The notes: generated by a model not told the origin, from the letters alone. 64,000 nt of DNA from Zwartia panacis (GCF_030410395.1 NZ_JAUHHF010000003.1:1-64000); one strand, 5' to 3'; counted from the first letter of the stretch, positions 8,891-18,144 are shown. Made by a program: numbers and translations.

Positions 8891-8973
8891 TCTATTCAAT
8901 TCCTTCATTTATCTATATTAATCTAATATTTTTTGATAAAAATGTGCTGTAATCTATTCAATATCTATTCAAT
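8891..8973. promoter_or_regulatory. Three direct copies of TCTATTCAAT upstream of the MerR-like gene
   Basis: The 10-mer TCTATTCAAT occurs exactly at 8891-8900, 8953-8962 and 8964-8973. The last two copies are 11 bp apart, one helical turn, and end 22 bases before the MerR-like start. This spacing is typical for cooperative binding of a regulator. Autoregulation by the MerR-like protein is an inference. Confidence 0.6.
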
Positions 8974-8995
8974 TATTGATTTTGCAGAGAATCTT

Positions 8996-9985
8996 ATGGC
9001 CGTAGACTCAAAAAACCATTGTTATCGGATCGGGACAATCTCAAAACTGGCAGGCATCCCCGTTCCGACACTGAGAGTGTGGGAGTCGCGCTACGGTGCC
9101 TTTCACCCCGTTAAAACGGAAGGCCAACACAGAATGTATGGTGAAGAGGATCTCTTGCGGGCGACCCTCATCAAACAACTCTGCGACGAAGGTCACGCAA
9201 TTAGTACGATCGCGAATATGAGTGCTCAGGCACTGAGTCAGCTGCACAATAAACACCGCAATGGCAAGGCACTCGAGACAAGCCGGCTGCATGCGCAAAG
9301 CGTCAAAATCGCCGTGATTGGTCTCGGACTCGCAGGAAGAATTGAGGCCAAGAAGTTCGCGCTCAATTTGCCAGGCAGCAGCCTGGAAATCACTGACATA
9401 TTTGCAGATCTTGCCGTTGCAAAAATTGGCGCGTTCAAGGACACCACGGAAATCCTGCTGATTAAAGTCAATACATTGCATGAAATCGTGATGCAAGACA
9501 TTGAAGCCATCAGCGCTCAATTACGCGTCAACCAACCATCAAGCCCGCCTCAAATCATCGTGCTTTACAACTACGGACGCGACCAGGTCGCACACGCCAT
9601 GCGGGCCGCAGGCATGCTTGTGAGACGCGAACCCATTACTGACTATGAGCTCGCCGAACTGATTCGCTCCGTACTGATGGTGGATGCCAATCATTCATTG
9701 CGCGAGGTCACCCCCGGGTCCATGATCCCGCCTCGCAAGTACTCGGACGAGACTCTGGCCCGTGTCGCGGGCATCTCCAACAACGTCTTATGCGAATGTC
9801 CGCGTCATGTGGCTGAAATCATCGCCCAGCTTGCCAGCTTTGAGCAGTACAGTCAGGAATGTCTGAATAAAAGCGCGGAAGACGCCCATCTGCACGCATA
9901 CCTCACTTCAGTCTCAGGTTCTGCCAGGGCACTCTTTGAGCATGCGCTGGAAAAAGTGGCACAACACGAAGGAATCAACTTATGA
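8996..9985 (+). CDS. MerR-family regulator with a cobalamin-domain-like C-terminus
   Basis: This protein of 329 residues has an N-terminal MerR helix-turn-helix (YRIGTISKLAGIPVPTLRVW, then RMYGEEDL). This layout resembles the light/B12 regulators CarH and LitR. The next domain has a Rossmann-like start (VKIAVIGLGLAGR), but I see no DxHxxG cobalamin motif, so B12 binding is doubtful. A helical C-terminal region contains CECPRHVAEIIAQLASFEQY. The start at 8996 was chosen because it begins just before the DNA-binding domain; the upstream extension is AT-rich promoter. Its stop overlaps the DUF2237 gene by 4 bases. Confidence 0.8.
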   Translation: MAVDSKNHCYRIGTISKLAGIPVPTLRVWESRYGAFHPVKTEGQHRMYGEEDLLRATLIKQLCDEGHAISTIANMSAQALSQLHNKHRNGKALETSRLHAQSVKIAVIGLGLAGRIEAKKFALNLPGSSLEITDIFADLAVAKIGAFKDTTEILLIKVNTLHEIVMQDIEAISAQLRVNQPSSPPQIIVLYNYGRDQVAHAMRAAGMLVRREPITDYELAELIRSVLMVDANHSLREVTPGSMIPPRKYSDETLARVAGISNNVLCECPRHVAEIIAQLASFEQYSQECLNKSAEDAHLHAYLTSVSGSARALFEHALEKVAQHEGINL

Positions 9986-10347
9986 ACGTACTTGGCACCG
10001 AACTCATCGCCTGCTCATATGACCCACTGACAGGATATTTCAGAGATGGTTGCTGCAACACGCAAGCTGACGATCTGGGCTCGCACGTCATTTGCGCCAA
10101 AATGACACAAGAGTTTCTGGAGTTTTCAAAACAGCGCGGCAATGATTTGACGACAGCTATGCCGCATTACCGCTTCCCCGGGCTCAAACCTGGGGATCGC
10201 TGGTGCCTCTGTGCGCTGAGGTGGAAAGAGGCGTTCGAAGCGGGCGTCGCGCCTCAGGTATTTCTTGAGTCCACGCACAAGCGCGCGCTGGACTTCGTGT
10301 CGCTTGAGTGGTTGCAGTCTTGTGCCGCCCAGAGTCCACTTCGCTAG
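9982..10347 (+). CDS. DUF2237 family protein
   Basis: This 121-residue protein matches the DUF2237 pattern closely: NVLGTELIACSYDPLTGYFR, DGCCNT, a central CAKMTQEFLEFSK, and FPGLKPGDRWCLCALRW. The function of the family is unknown; the conserved Cys pairs suggest metal or redox chemistry. The ATG overlaps the MerR-like stop (ATGA), so the two are translated together. The stop lies 7 bases from the convergent amidotransferase. Confidence 0.85.
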   Translation: MNVLGTELIACSYDPLTGYFRDGCCNTQADDLGSHVICAKMTQEFLEFSKQRGNDLTTAMPHYRFPGLKPGDRWCLCALRWKEAFEAGVAPQVFLESTHKRALDFVSLEWLQSCAAQSPLR

Positions 10348-10353
10348 ACCTGG

Positions 10354-11055
10354 TTAGGCCTGGTTTTCACGGACCAGTTTCATAAATCTCTCAAAGATCA
10401 CGCCGAGCTGTTCATTTTCCTCGGCATTTTCAATCAGGGCATCGACATCCTTGCCCTCCGAGAGAAACCAGTCTCTGTTTTTTTCCAGAAACTGACAGAT
10501 TTGCGTGCGATCCATTTCCGGATGGGGTTGAATCCCCCATACTGGACCATGCTTCCATTTCCAGATCTGATTACCGCAATCCCCGTTGCGCGCCAAAATC
10601 AGCATATCCGGATGATCGGCTTTAATCTCATCGCCATGCCAGTGAAATGTTCTGACCCGCTTGGGGAAATCCTTGGTTAAAGGATCCCCTTTGGCGGCGT
10701 CCGTAAACTCGACTTCAGAGTATCCCGTGTTGCGTGAGCCACGTTTAAAGACCTGATCGCGGCCCATCAGGGCCGACGCCAAAAGCTGGCTTCCAAAGCA
10801 CAAGCCCAGCATGGGAACTTGGGCATGCGCAAGCTGACGCACGGAATCGTGCGCTTGAGCGACCCACTCCTCCTGATCGTACGCACCCGCCACACTGGCC
10901 CCGACAAACACACCTGAAAAATCTGTCGAGTTCGGGAATTCGCCAAAGTTGGTTCGAAACTCGACTAACGGCAGACCGCTATCGCGAATCGCCCGGTCAA
11001 AGCGGGTCGCGGGTTGCTCAATGTGCCAGTTGTTAAGATAAGCGAAAGGCTTCAT
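10354..11055 (-). CDS. Class I glutamine amidotransferase-like protein
   Basis: This 233-residue protein resembles stand-alone GMP-synthase-like amidotransferase domains. The nucleophile Cys is in LGLCFGSQLLA and the His-Glu pair is in GIQPHPEMD, so the catalytic triad is complete. No synthase domain is fused or adjacent. Homologous stand-alone enzymes act on gamma-glutamyl compounds or serve as glutaminase partners, but the substrate cannot be read here. It is divergent from the arsenate-resistance pair. Confidence 0.8.
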   Translation of the reverse strand: MKPFAYLNNWHIEQPATRFDRAIRDSGLPLVEFRTNFGEFPNSTDFSGVFVGASVAGAYDQEEWVAQAHDSVRQLAHAQVPMLGLCFGSQLLASALMGRDQVFKRGSRNTGYSEVEFTDAAKGDPLTKDFPKRVRTFHWHGDEIKADHPDMLILARNGDCGNQIWKWKHGPVWGIQPHPEMDRTQICQFLEKNRDWFLSEGKDVDALIENAEENEQLGVIFERFMKLVRENQA

Positions 11056-11143
11056 GCCGAAGGGCTCCAGGTCTCAGATATCAGGCAGTCATTGCCCGAC
11101 AATAAAAGGTTGCCGCAGCATTCTAGCGCTTTCACCAAGCGGT

Positions 11144-11161
11144 CTGTCATCACGCTGTCAT
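11144..11161 (+). promoter_or_regulatory. Pho box upstream of the GAPDH-arsJ pair
   Basis: Two exact CTGTCAT repeats at 11144-11150 and 11155-11161 are separated by 4 bases, giving the 11-bp periodicity of PhoB sites (consensus CTGTCATAAAnCTGTCAT-like). They lie 66 bases before the GAPDH start; TATAAA at 11183-11188 is a possible -10. The site suggests induction under phosphate starvation. Confidence 0.72.
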
Positions 11162-11227
11162 GATTTTGCAATCTGAGTGTTTTATAAATATTCGGAATCT
11201 GGACTGAGCAACGATGGAGAGATGAAA

Positions 11228-12271
11228 ATGAAAGTCGGTATCAATGGAATGGGCAGAATCGGCCGCCTGGCACTCAGAGCGGCCTTTGGAGCTGCTCATC
11301 GCCCGATCGATGATCCTCGCCGTGACAATCGGCTCGAGGTCGTGCACCTCAACGAACTCAAAGGTGGAATTGCCGCGACCGCGCACTTGCTGACCTTTGA
11401 CTCAGTACAAGGTCGCTGGCGAGAGCACATTGAGGCCGAAGGCGATCACACGATTCGTATCGGTCAGCGCGCGGTCTCGTTTTCCTCTCATGCCAACCCC
11501 GGCGATATCCCCTGGGGTGATTTGGGAGTCGAAGTCGTCCTGGAATGCACAGGGAAGTTTTTAACGCCCGAGGCCATTCAAGGTCACTTTGACCGGGGTG
11601 CCAAACGCGTCATCGTCGCCGCTCCCGTCAAAGTCGGCAATGTGCTCAACGTGGTGGTGGGTGTCAACGAGCACCTCTACGACCCCGCTCAGCACAACAT
11701 TGTGACGGCAGCCTCTTGCACCACCAACTGTCTCGCGCCCGTCGTCAAAGTCATTCATGAAAGCATCGGCATACGTCATGGCCAGATCACCACTATCCAC
11801 GATCCGACCAACACCAACCTCGTGGTCGATGCCCCGCATAAAGACCTGAGGCGCGCGCGCAGCGCCATGCAAAGCCTGGCGCCCACGACCACAGGAAGCG
11901 CGACCGCGATCACGTTGATTTACCCTGACTTGAAAGGCAAACTCAACGGTCATGCCGTGCGCGCGCCTGTTTTGAACGCCTCGTTGACCGACTGCGTATT
12001 CGAGCTCAAACGTGAGACCACCGTCGAAGAAGTCAACGCTTTGTTTGCTCAGGCCGCTGCGGGCGCGCTGGCAGGCATTTTGGGATTGGAGACACGCCCG
12101 CTGGTCAGTGTCGATTATGCGGGTGACACCCGCAGCTCCATCGTCGATGCGCTCTCGACCATGGTCACGGACGGAACCTTACTGAAAGTCTACGCTTGGT
12201 ACGACAATGAAATGGGTTACGCCTGCCGCATGATCGACCTCGCCTGTCATATGCAAGTCAAAGGTATTTAA
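11228..12271 (+). CDS. ArsJ-associated glyceraldehyde-3-phosphate dehydrogenase
   Basis: This 347-residue enzyme has the NAD-binding start [12 protein letters not shown] and the catalytic Cys in [16 protein letters not shown] encoded next to arsJ uses arsenate in place of phosphate and makes 1-arseno-3-phosphoglycerate, which ArsJ exports (known for this gene pair). The start at 11228 is supported by GGAGA at 7 bases; an ATG 6 bases earlier is too close to it. The stop is 4 bases before arsJ. A Pho box precedes the operon. The assignment to arsenate detoxification rests mainly on the neighbour. Confidence 0.9.
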   Translation: MKVGINGMGRIGRLALRAAFGAAHRPIDDPRRDNRLEVVHLNELKGGIAATAHLLTFDSVQGRWREHIEAEGDHTIRIGQRAVSFSSHANPGDIPWGDLGVEVVLECTGKFLTPEAIQGHFDRGAKRVIVAAPVKVGNVLNVVVGVNEHLYDPAQHNIVTAASCTTNCLAPVVKVIHESIGIRHGQITTIHDPTNTNLVVDAPHKDLRRARSAMQSLAPTTTGSATAITLIYPDLKGKLNGHAVRAPVLNASLTDCVFELKRETTVEEVNALFAQAAAGALAGILGLETRPLVSVDYAGDTRSSIVDALSTMVTDGTLLKVYAWYDNEMGYACRMIDLACHMQVKGI

Positions 12272-12275
12272 GCCC

Positions 12276-13532
12276 ATGTCCACACACGCCGCCCGCAACT
12301 ACGCCATTGTGACCTCCGCCTACTGGGGATTCACCCTCACCGATGGCGCCTTGCGTATGCTGGTTTTGCTTCACTTTTACCGTCTGGGTTACTCACCCTT
12401 CACACTTGCATTTCTGTTTTTGCTGTATGAGGCGGCCGGTGTGGTGGCAAATTTGCTCGGAGGCTGGCTGGCCACGCGCTTTGGTATCTCGCGCATGCTG
12501 ATGGTGGGACTCGTCACACAGATCGCGGGTTTTTTATTGCTCTCGGCCCTCTCGCCCGAATGGACTGCCGCGATGTCGGTGGCCTGGGTCGTTCTCGCGC
12601 AAGGGGTGTGTGGTGTCGCCAAAGACTTGACCAAAACAGCCAGTAAATCCGCCATCAAAATCACAGCGGGTCAGGCCTCCGGTCAATTATTCAAATGGGT
12701 CGCTTGGTTCACTGGTAGCAAAAACGCCATGAAAGGCGTGGGCTTCTTTCTGGGTGGTCTGTTGCTGGATCAACTGGGTTTCCAGGGCGCGCTGTGGGCG
12801 ATGGCCGCTTTACTCGCGGTTATTTTGATTGGTGTTGTCTCCTCTTTGCCTCCCATGATGGGCAAGAGCAAAGCCTCCAAATCCGCTAAAGAGTTGTTTG
12901 CCAAAAATCGCGGCATCAACCTGCTTGCGGCAGCGCGAGTCGTATTGTTTGGCGCCCGGGATGTCTGGTTTGTGGTGGGCGTCCCCGTCTTTCTCTACGC
13001 GTCTGGCTGGACGTTTACGATGGTCGGCGGCTTTCTGGCCGCATGGACGATCGGCTATGGTTTTGTTCAGGCGATCGCCCCCTCACTGGTTCGTCGCAGC
13101 GATGACGGACTGAGTACCGAGGTACCGGCCGCACGACTCTGGTCCGCCATATTGGCTGGGGTGACACTTTTACTCTGCGCGCTTGTCTGGCTCGACGTGC
13201 GTCATCTTGAGTGGGTCGTCGTGGTCGGTCTGGGTGTGTTTGGATTCGCGTTCGCGGTGAACTCTTCGGTCCACTCATACTTGATACTGGCGTATGCCGG
13301 CTCTGAAAAAGCCGCCGAAGACGTCGGTTTTTATTATGCCGCGAACGCCCTGGGCCGCTTCATCGGCACCCTGCTCTCCGGTTTGTTGTACCAATGGGGA
13401 GGCCTGCTCTATGCACTGGCGGGCTCCGCACTGATGCTGATTATTTGCTGGCTGGTGACCCTGGCGCTGCCGCTGGCGCGACCCCAGGCACCACCCCAGA
13501 CACCACAGCACCTTTCTTCAAAAACAACGTGA
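12276..13532 (+). CDS. arsJ: ArsJ organoarsenical efflux permease (MFS)
   Basis: This 418-residue MFS-type membrane protein has about 11-12 hydrophobic segments. The N-terminus (NYAIVTSAYWGFTLTDGALR) and the segment GVAKDLTKTASKSAIK are characteristic of ArsJ. It exports the unstable 1-arseno-3-phosphoglycerate formed by the preceding GAPDH, which then breaks down to arsenate outside. The two genes are 4 bases apart. The 3' end overlaps the convergent glycosyltransferase gene by 92 bases. Confidence 0.9.
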   Translation: MSTHAARNYAIVTSAYWGFTLTDGALRMLVLLHFYRLGYSPFTLAFLFLLYEAAGVVANLLGGWLATRFGISRMLMVGLVTQIAGFLLLSALSPEWTAAMSVAWVVLAQGVCGVAKDLTKTASKSAIKITAGQASGQLFKWVAWFTGSKNAMKGVGFFLGGLLLDQLGFQGALWAMAALLAVILIGVVSSLPPMMGKSKASKSAKELFAKNRGINLLAAARVVLFGARDVWFVVGVPVFLYASGWTFTMVGGFLAAWTIGYGFVQAIAPSLVRRSDDGLSTEVPAARLWSAILAGVTLLLCALVWLDVRHLEWVVVVGLGVFGFAFAVNSSVHSYLILAYAGSEKAAEDVGFYYAANALGRFIGTLLSGLLYQWGGLLYALAGSALMLIICWLVTLALPLARPQAPPQTPQHLSSKTT

Positions 13533-14994
13533 AGTAACCTTGGGTACTTAATCGCTCAAGACCACTCATCAGGGCCGCAGGCATATAGTCCAGATCAGTA
13601 GTCCGAATCGCCACATAGGCCGGCGTAGTCTCCAGTCGCTTGATCAGGGCCTCAGGCGTCTTCTCAAGCTGAGCTTGACCCTGGCTATAGAAAGCCGCTG
13701 AAAATGGCCGATGCCCCAGATAAATCAAAGGCAGACCCTTGGGGTCCCTGGACCGATAATCCTCGATCAAAGTCTTGGCGGCAAGATCATTACTGCGCCC
13801 CGTAAAAGGCATGCTGACGTTGAAGCCGACCGCCAATAACATCGTCAGGGTCAGACCTAAAGCGAGATTGGTCCGTACGAGGTTTTGATTGACCCGCGTT
13901 GTGAGCCAGCCCCCCACCAGTAAAGCCAGCGCCGGCAAACCTGGCATGACATAGGGCCAGATGATGTTTCCGGCCATCGTAAAAAAGACAGCAGGCATAA
14001 ACGCCCACAACAGGAGGTAATTGCGCCAAGAAGCCGGGGTTGCGGAGCCGGGAGTCGCGCGAGCAGAACCCGTGGCAGCACTGGAAACATTTGTCTGAGC
14101 GCTTGCCGAACTCGAAGCTTTCGCATGACGTGTCTGCCATGCGAGGATCGGGAACAGAATCGTCCAGGGCAACACATCAGCCATCATGAACAGCCAAATG
14201 GTGCCGTAGGGATAGTCATGCGCCGTTCCGTAAAGATCGCCTTTCCAGCCTGGCGTCACGAATCGATGGAAATGCTCGCCGACGATGAAATAATTGATGA
14301 AGCCTGGCGAGCGCAACTCGGCCACGACATACCAGGGCAATGCGATCGCGAGCGTCACCAACACACCCCGTATCCAGGGCAAGTCACGCCAGATCGTAAG
14401 CAAACGACCTGACACCAGCGCCCAAATCCCGCATGGCAGACCCGTCAACACCACGCCCACGGGTCCCTTGGCGAGTAAGGCGATCCCTAGGCCGATGAAT
14501 AGCAGCCAGCGCTCCGAGCCTCTGCGTGCGACCTCTCCGTGCAATCCATTCCAGAAACCACGCATGGCGAGCGTCGTCCCGATCACCAGGGCCATGTCCA
14601 TCATCACCATGCCAGATGCGACGAAGAACATCACCGAACCCATTAACAACGCGATCGCATAAGTCGCGCCGGTTGGACCGCTGCGTGGCCGCATTCCCCA
14701 CATGATCCACAGCACCACCATGCCGGCCAGCCAGTGCGGAAAACGGGCGGCGAACTCATTGATGCCGAAGATCTTAAAACTCAGCGCGGACATCCAGAAA
14801 GCCAGGGGGGGCTTGCCCCAGAACGGTACATCGTAGGTGAACCAGGGGGTCACCCAGTCGTTGAGCTCGACCATGATCCGTGAAATCTCGCCGTAGCGGG
14901 CCTCGGTGGTGTCCATCAGGGGCGAAAAGCCGAGCAAGAGCAATCGCACGACTGCGGCGGCAACAATAAACCACAGTAAATTTCGGTAGGTCAT
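13441..14994 (-). CDS. ArnT-like GT-C membrane glycosyltransferase
   Basis: This protein of about 517 residues has many membrane segments and the GT-C first-loop motif MDTTEARYGEI with conserved acids, followed by FWGKPPLAFW. It belongs to the PMT/ArnT superfamily (GT83), which transfers sugars from polyprenyl-phosphate carriers to lipid A or protein in the periplasm. Its acceptor is unknown and no aminoarabinose genes are adjacent. The start at 14994 gives the usual N-terminus (MTYRNLLWF); in-frame ATGs at 15030 and 15045 are possible. Its 3' end overlaps arsJ on the other strand by 92 bases. Confidence 0.82.
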   Translation of the reverse strand: MTYRNLLWFIVAAAVVRLLLLGFSPLMDTTEARYGEISRIMVELNDWVTPWFTYDVPFWGKPPLAFWMSALSFKIFGINEFAARFPHWLAGMVVLWIMWGMRPRSGPTGATYAIALLMGSVMFFVASGMVMMDMALVIGTTLAMRGFWNGLHGEVARRGSERWLLFIGLGIALLAKGPVGVVLTGLPCGIWALVSGRLLTIWRDLPWIRGVLVTLAIALPWYVVAELRSPGFINYFIVGEHFHRFVTPGWKGDLYGTAHDYPYGTIWLFMMADVLPWTILFPILAWQTRHAKASSSASAQTNVSSAATGSARATPGSATPASWRNYLLLWAFMPAVFFTMAGNIIWPYVMPGLPALALLVGGWLTTRVNQNLVRTNLALGLTLTMLLAVGFNVSMPFTGRSNDLAAKTLIEDYRSRDPKGLPLIYLGHRPFSAAFYSQGQAQLEKTPEALIKRLETTPAYVAIRTTDLDYMPAALMSGLERLSTQGYFTLFLKKGAVVSGVVPGVAPAAAPGSPASK

Positions 14995-15084
14995 AGCCAA
15001 TAGGAAAAACGTCGGGTTTGACGAAGCCATATTCGCACATGGCATTCAGAGGGATTCTGGCATTTTAAGCGGATACTATGTCGC

Positions 15085-15981
15085 ATGCGTCCTCACAGTA
15101 TTTTCGAGCTTTTACTGCTGTCCTTTTTCTGGGGCAGTTCCTTTTTATTGATTCAAATCGGTGTAGCCGAATTTGGGCCGCCGGCCCTCATCTTTTTAAG
15201 AACCATGCTCGCCGGGCTGGTGCTTGTATTGATCCTGATCTTTAGAAATGAAGTCAGGCTGCTTGTGCATCATTGGAAAAACTTCTTGCCGCTGGGTCTG
15301 CTGGACTCGACGCTGCCTTATCTGTTGTCGGCCTATGCCGCGCTGCATATTCCTTCTGGGACCATCTCGGTCATCAATGCCGTGACGCCGCTCTGGGGCG
15401 CACTGGTGGCCTGGTTGTGGCTGGGCATTCACCTAACGCTCACAAGCGCCATGGGCTTGCTAATCGGACTGCTTGGCATCACTTTCCTCGTCTGGGATCG
15501 TTTCGAACTGGCGCTGAGCGACTCCACCTTTGCACTGATTGCAGCCGTGTGCGGTCCGGTTTGCTATGCGCTGTCAGCCTGCTATGCCAAAAAGTATTTG
15601 TCCGGCTTCAGCCCATTTGTGAATGCGACCGGCTCCTCGCTGACGAGCGGCGTACTGCTTTTGCCTCTCGCCTGGTACTGGTGGCCGACCGAACCTGTCA
15701 GCGCGACCGCCTGGAGCGCCGCTTTGGTTTTAGCCGTGCTCTGCTCGGCCGTGGCCTATGTGCTGTATTACCGCCTGATCCAGCACATCGGACCCGCGCG
15801 CGCGATGACGGTGTCCTATCTGGTGCCCGTTGTCGGTCTGTTCTGGGGCTGGATGTTGATGGACGAACATTTCACTCTGCGTACACTGCTGGGTGTATTG
15901 CTTATATTTTCCGGTCTGGCGCTCGCAAATGGACTTGGCAACAACCTGAGCTTTAAACGTGTCAAATCCGCGCGCGGTTAA
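15085..15981 (+). CDS. EamA/DMT-family transporter
   Basis: This 298-residue inner-membrane protein has about ten hydrophobic segments in two repeats. The first starts with [18 protein letters not shown], the second with [20 protein letters not shown], and it ends with a short basic tail. This is the drug/metabolite transporter fold of the RhaT/YdcZ group. The substrate cannot be predicted. The 3' end overlaps the convergent acr3 gene by 20 bases. Confidence 0.85.
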   Translation: MRPHSIFELLLLSFFWGSSFLLIQIGVAEFGPPALIFLRTMLAGLVLVLILIFRNEVRLLVHHWKNFLPLGLLDSTLPYLLSAYAALHIPSGTISVINAVTPLWGALVAWLWLGIHLTLTSAMGLLIGLLGITFLVWDRFELALSDSTFALIAAVCGPVCYALSACYAKKYLSGFSPFVNATGSSLTSGVLLLPLAWYWWPTEPVSATAWSAALVLAVLCSAVAYVLYYRLIQHIGPARAMTVSYLVPVVGLFWGWMLMDEHFTLRTLLGVLLIFSGLALANGLGNNLSFKRVKSARG

Positions 15982-16966
15982 CCAGCCATACCAGCGATAA
16001 CATCACAGGGACCTCAACGAGCACCCCGACTACAGTGGCCAGTGCTGCCCCCGAGTTCAGACCGAATAATGAAATCGCCACGGCAACCGCTAATTCAAAA
16101 AAATTGGAAGTTCCGATCAAGCAAGCAGGGCCTGCGATGTCTTTAGGAAGCTTGAGCCACCGCGCGCCCAACCAGCCCACCGCGAAAATCCCGTAAGACT
16201 GGAGGATGAGCGGGATCGCAATCATGCCGATCACCAAAGGTTGCGCCACAATCGTTCGCGCCTGGAAGCCAAAGAGCAACACCACGGTCGCGATCAGTCC
16301 GACAATCGACCACGGCTTGAGCGCGGAAACAAAAGTCGCGACTGCGGTAGGCGAACGCCGCAACAATACCTCGCGCGTCAATACGCCCGCGATCAGCGGC
16401 AACACGACATACAACAGGGTGGACAGCAGCAATGTTTCCCAAGGGACTGTCAGGGACGTGACGCCCAGCAAAAACGCCGCGATAGGCGCAAAGGCAAACA
16501 CCATAATGAGATCATTGACCGAGACCTGAACCAGGGTGTAGTTGGCATCCCCTTTGACTAGCTGGCTCCAGACGAACACCATCGCCGTGCAAGGTGCCAC
16601 GCCCAGCAAGATCATGCCGGCGATGTACTCGCTGGCGGTTTGAGGATCCACCCATGGCGCAAAAATGTAATCAAAAAACAGCACCCCAAGAGCGACCATC
16701 GTGAAAGGCTTGATCAGCCAGTTGACGACCAGCGTCAGGAAAAGTCCGCGGGGTCGTTGACCGACTTGCTTGATCGAAGACCAGTCAATCTGAATCATCA
16801 TGGGGTAAATCATGACCCAGATCATGACGGCCACGACCAGATTGACATGCGCGAATTCCAGGTCTGCGATCAGCGCGAATGCGTCAGGCGCCAATAAACC
16901 CAGACCGACGCCAGCCAAAATGCCCAATCCCACCCAAACTGTTAAAAACCGCTCAAATAAGCCCAC
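15962..16966 (-). CDS. acr3: Acr3 arsenite efflux permease
   Basis: This 334-residue protein has ten hydrophobic segments and the Acr3 motifs [28 protein letters not shown] (with the essential Cys) and [15 protein letters not shown]. It pumps arsenite out of the cell with the proton-motive force. It lies 2.4 kb from the GAPDH-arsJ pair and is separately transcribed. No arsenate reductase or ArsR gene is seen in the window, so its regulation and arsenite supply are not explained here. Confidence 0.92.
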   Translation of the reverse strand: MGLFERFLTVWVGLGILAGVGLGLLAPDAFALIADLEFAHVNLVVAVMIWVMIYPMMIQIDWSSIKQVGQRPRGLFLTLVVNWLIKPFTMVALGVLFFDYIFAPWVDPQTASEYIAGMILLGVAPCTAMVFVWSQLVKGDANYTLVQVSVNDLIMVFAFAPIAAFLLGVTSLTVPWETLLLSTLLYVVLPLIAGVLTREVLLRRSPTAVATFVSALKPWSIVGLIATVVLLFGFQARTIVAQPLVIGMIAIPLILQSYGIFAVGWLGARWLKLPKDIAGPACLIGTSNFFELAVAVAISLFGLNSGAALATVVGVLVEVPVMLSLVWLVNRARI

Positions 16967-17098
16967 AACCTTGCTCCCGGATCACTGACTGACTTTTAGG
17001 AAGCTTACTTTAAAAAATCCCTTGCCCGCTGGTACCGCACCCATAGCGTTGGTGCGATTACAATGCAGGGATTGGATATTTTTAAAGCATTGAAATCA

Positions 17099-17731
17099 AT
17101 GACCTATAGCGTCAAAGAAATTTTTTACACGCTGCAAGGCGAAGGACTGCGCGCCGGACGGCCCGCGGTTTTTTGTCGTTTCACCGGCTGTAATTTATGG
17201 ACGGGACGCGAAGAAGACCGCGCAAGCGCAGTCTGCCAATTTTGCGACACGGACTTTGTCGGGACGGACGGTACCCTTGGCGGCAAGTTTCACGATGCAG
17301 ACGCGCTCGCCGAACAGATCGCCGCGCTATGGCCTATTGGTCATGCTCACCGCTATGTGGTGCTGACCGGTGGTGAGCCTCTCCTCCAGGTCGATCAGGC
17401 ATTGATCGCGGCCCTCCATGCCAAAGATTTTGAAATCGCTGTCGAAACCAACGGTACGCTGGAGGCTCCTGCAGGCATCGACTGGATATGCGTCAGTCCC
17501 AAAGCTGGCGCACCCTGGGTCCAGCGCGAGGGCCATGAGCTCAAGCTCGTCTACCCGCAACCCGCACTCATGCCCGACGATTTAGGCCCGAGCCGCTTTG
17601 AGCACTACTTGCTGCAAGCCATGGACGGACCGGATCGCCTGGCCAACACTCGCGCCGCGATTGCGTACTGCCAGAGTCATCCTTCCTGGCGCTTATCGGT
17701 ACAAACACACAAAGTTTTAGAGATTCGTTAA
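17099..17731 (+). CDS. queE: 7-carboxy-7-deazaguanine synthase QueE
   Basis: This 210-residue radical SAM enzyme converts 6-carboxytetrahydropterin to 7-carboxy-7-deazaguanine in queuosine synthesis. The start MTYSVKEIFYTLQGEG and FCRFTGCNLW are typical. The cluster-binding cysteines follow the C-x14-C-x2-C spacing known for Burkholderia-type QueE. VLTGGEPLLQ is the SAM-binding motif. The ATG at 17099 fits the family N-terminus. Its stop shares a base with the queD start, so both are coupled. Confidence 0.95.
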   Translation: MTYSVKEIFYTLQGEGLRAGRPAVFCRFTGCNLWTGREEDRASAVCQFCDTDFVGTDGTLGGKFHDADALAEQIAALWPIGHAHRYVVLTGGEPLLQVDQALIAALHAKDFEIAVETNGTLEAPAGIDWICVSPKAGAPWVQREGHELKLVYPQPALMPDDLGPSRFEHYLLQAMDGPDRLANTRAAIAYCQSHPSWRLSVQTHKVLEIR

Positions 17732-18144
17732 TGCGTGCGACCCAAGCTCAAGATATCGACCCGAACGGGGACACGCCTCGTTATGAACTCTCACAGCGGT
17801 TTTACTTTGAGGCTGCGCATACACTGCGCCGCACCATCGAAACCGAGGGCAGTCTGCGGATCCACGGTCACACCTACGAGGCCGAGGTGACCGTCTCCGG
17901 TTACGCCGACCCAAAAACAGGCATGCTGGTGGATCTGGGCTACCTGCGTCGAGAAGTCGCCCGCGTTCGGGAGATGCTAGATCATCGCTTTCTCGACGAG
18001 ATTGAACACCTCGGTCCCGCAACGCTTGAAAATCTCTGTGGCTTCATCAGAAAACAGTTGAAACCCACCCTACCCCAGCTTTCCTCTGTCATGGTCGAGC
18101 GCAAAGCGAGTGGAGACCGTTGCGTGTTGCGCGAAAAAATATAA
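17731..18144 (+). CDS. queD: QueD-like 6-carboxytetrahydropterin synthase
   Basis: This 137-residue protein has the zinc-binding His ligands in FEAAHTL and IHGHTYE, then LDHRFLDE and ATLENLC, all typical of the PTPS/QueD family. It would make 6-carboxytetrahydropterin from dihydroneopterin triphosphate and supply QueE. The catalytic Cys that lies five residues before HGH's first His in E. coli QueD is Ser here (EGSLRIHGH). Either chemistry is altered or another residue takes over. The 3' end overlaps the convergent P-type ATPase gene by 75 bases. Confidence 0.88.
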   Translation: MRATQAQDIDPNGDTPRYELSQRFYFEAAHTLRRTIETEGSLRIHGHTYEAEVTVSGYADPKTGMLVDLGYLRREVARVREMLDHRFLDEIEHLGPATLENLCGFIRKQLKPTLPQLSSVMVERKASGDRCVLREKI

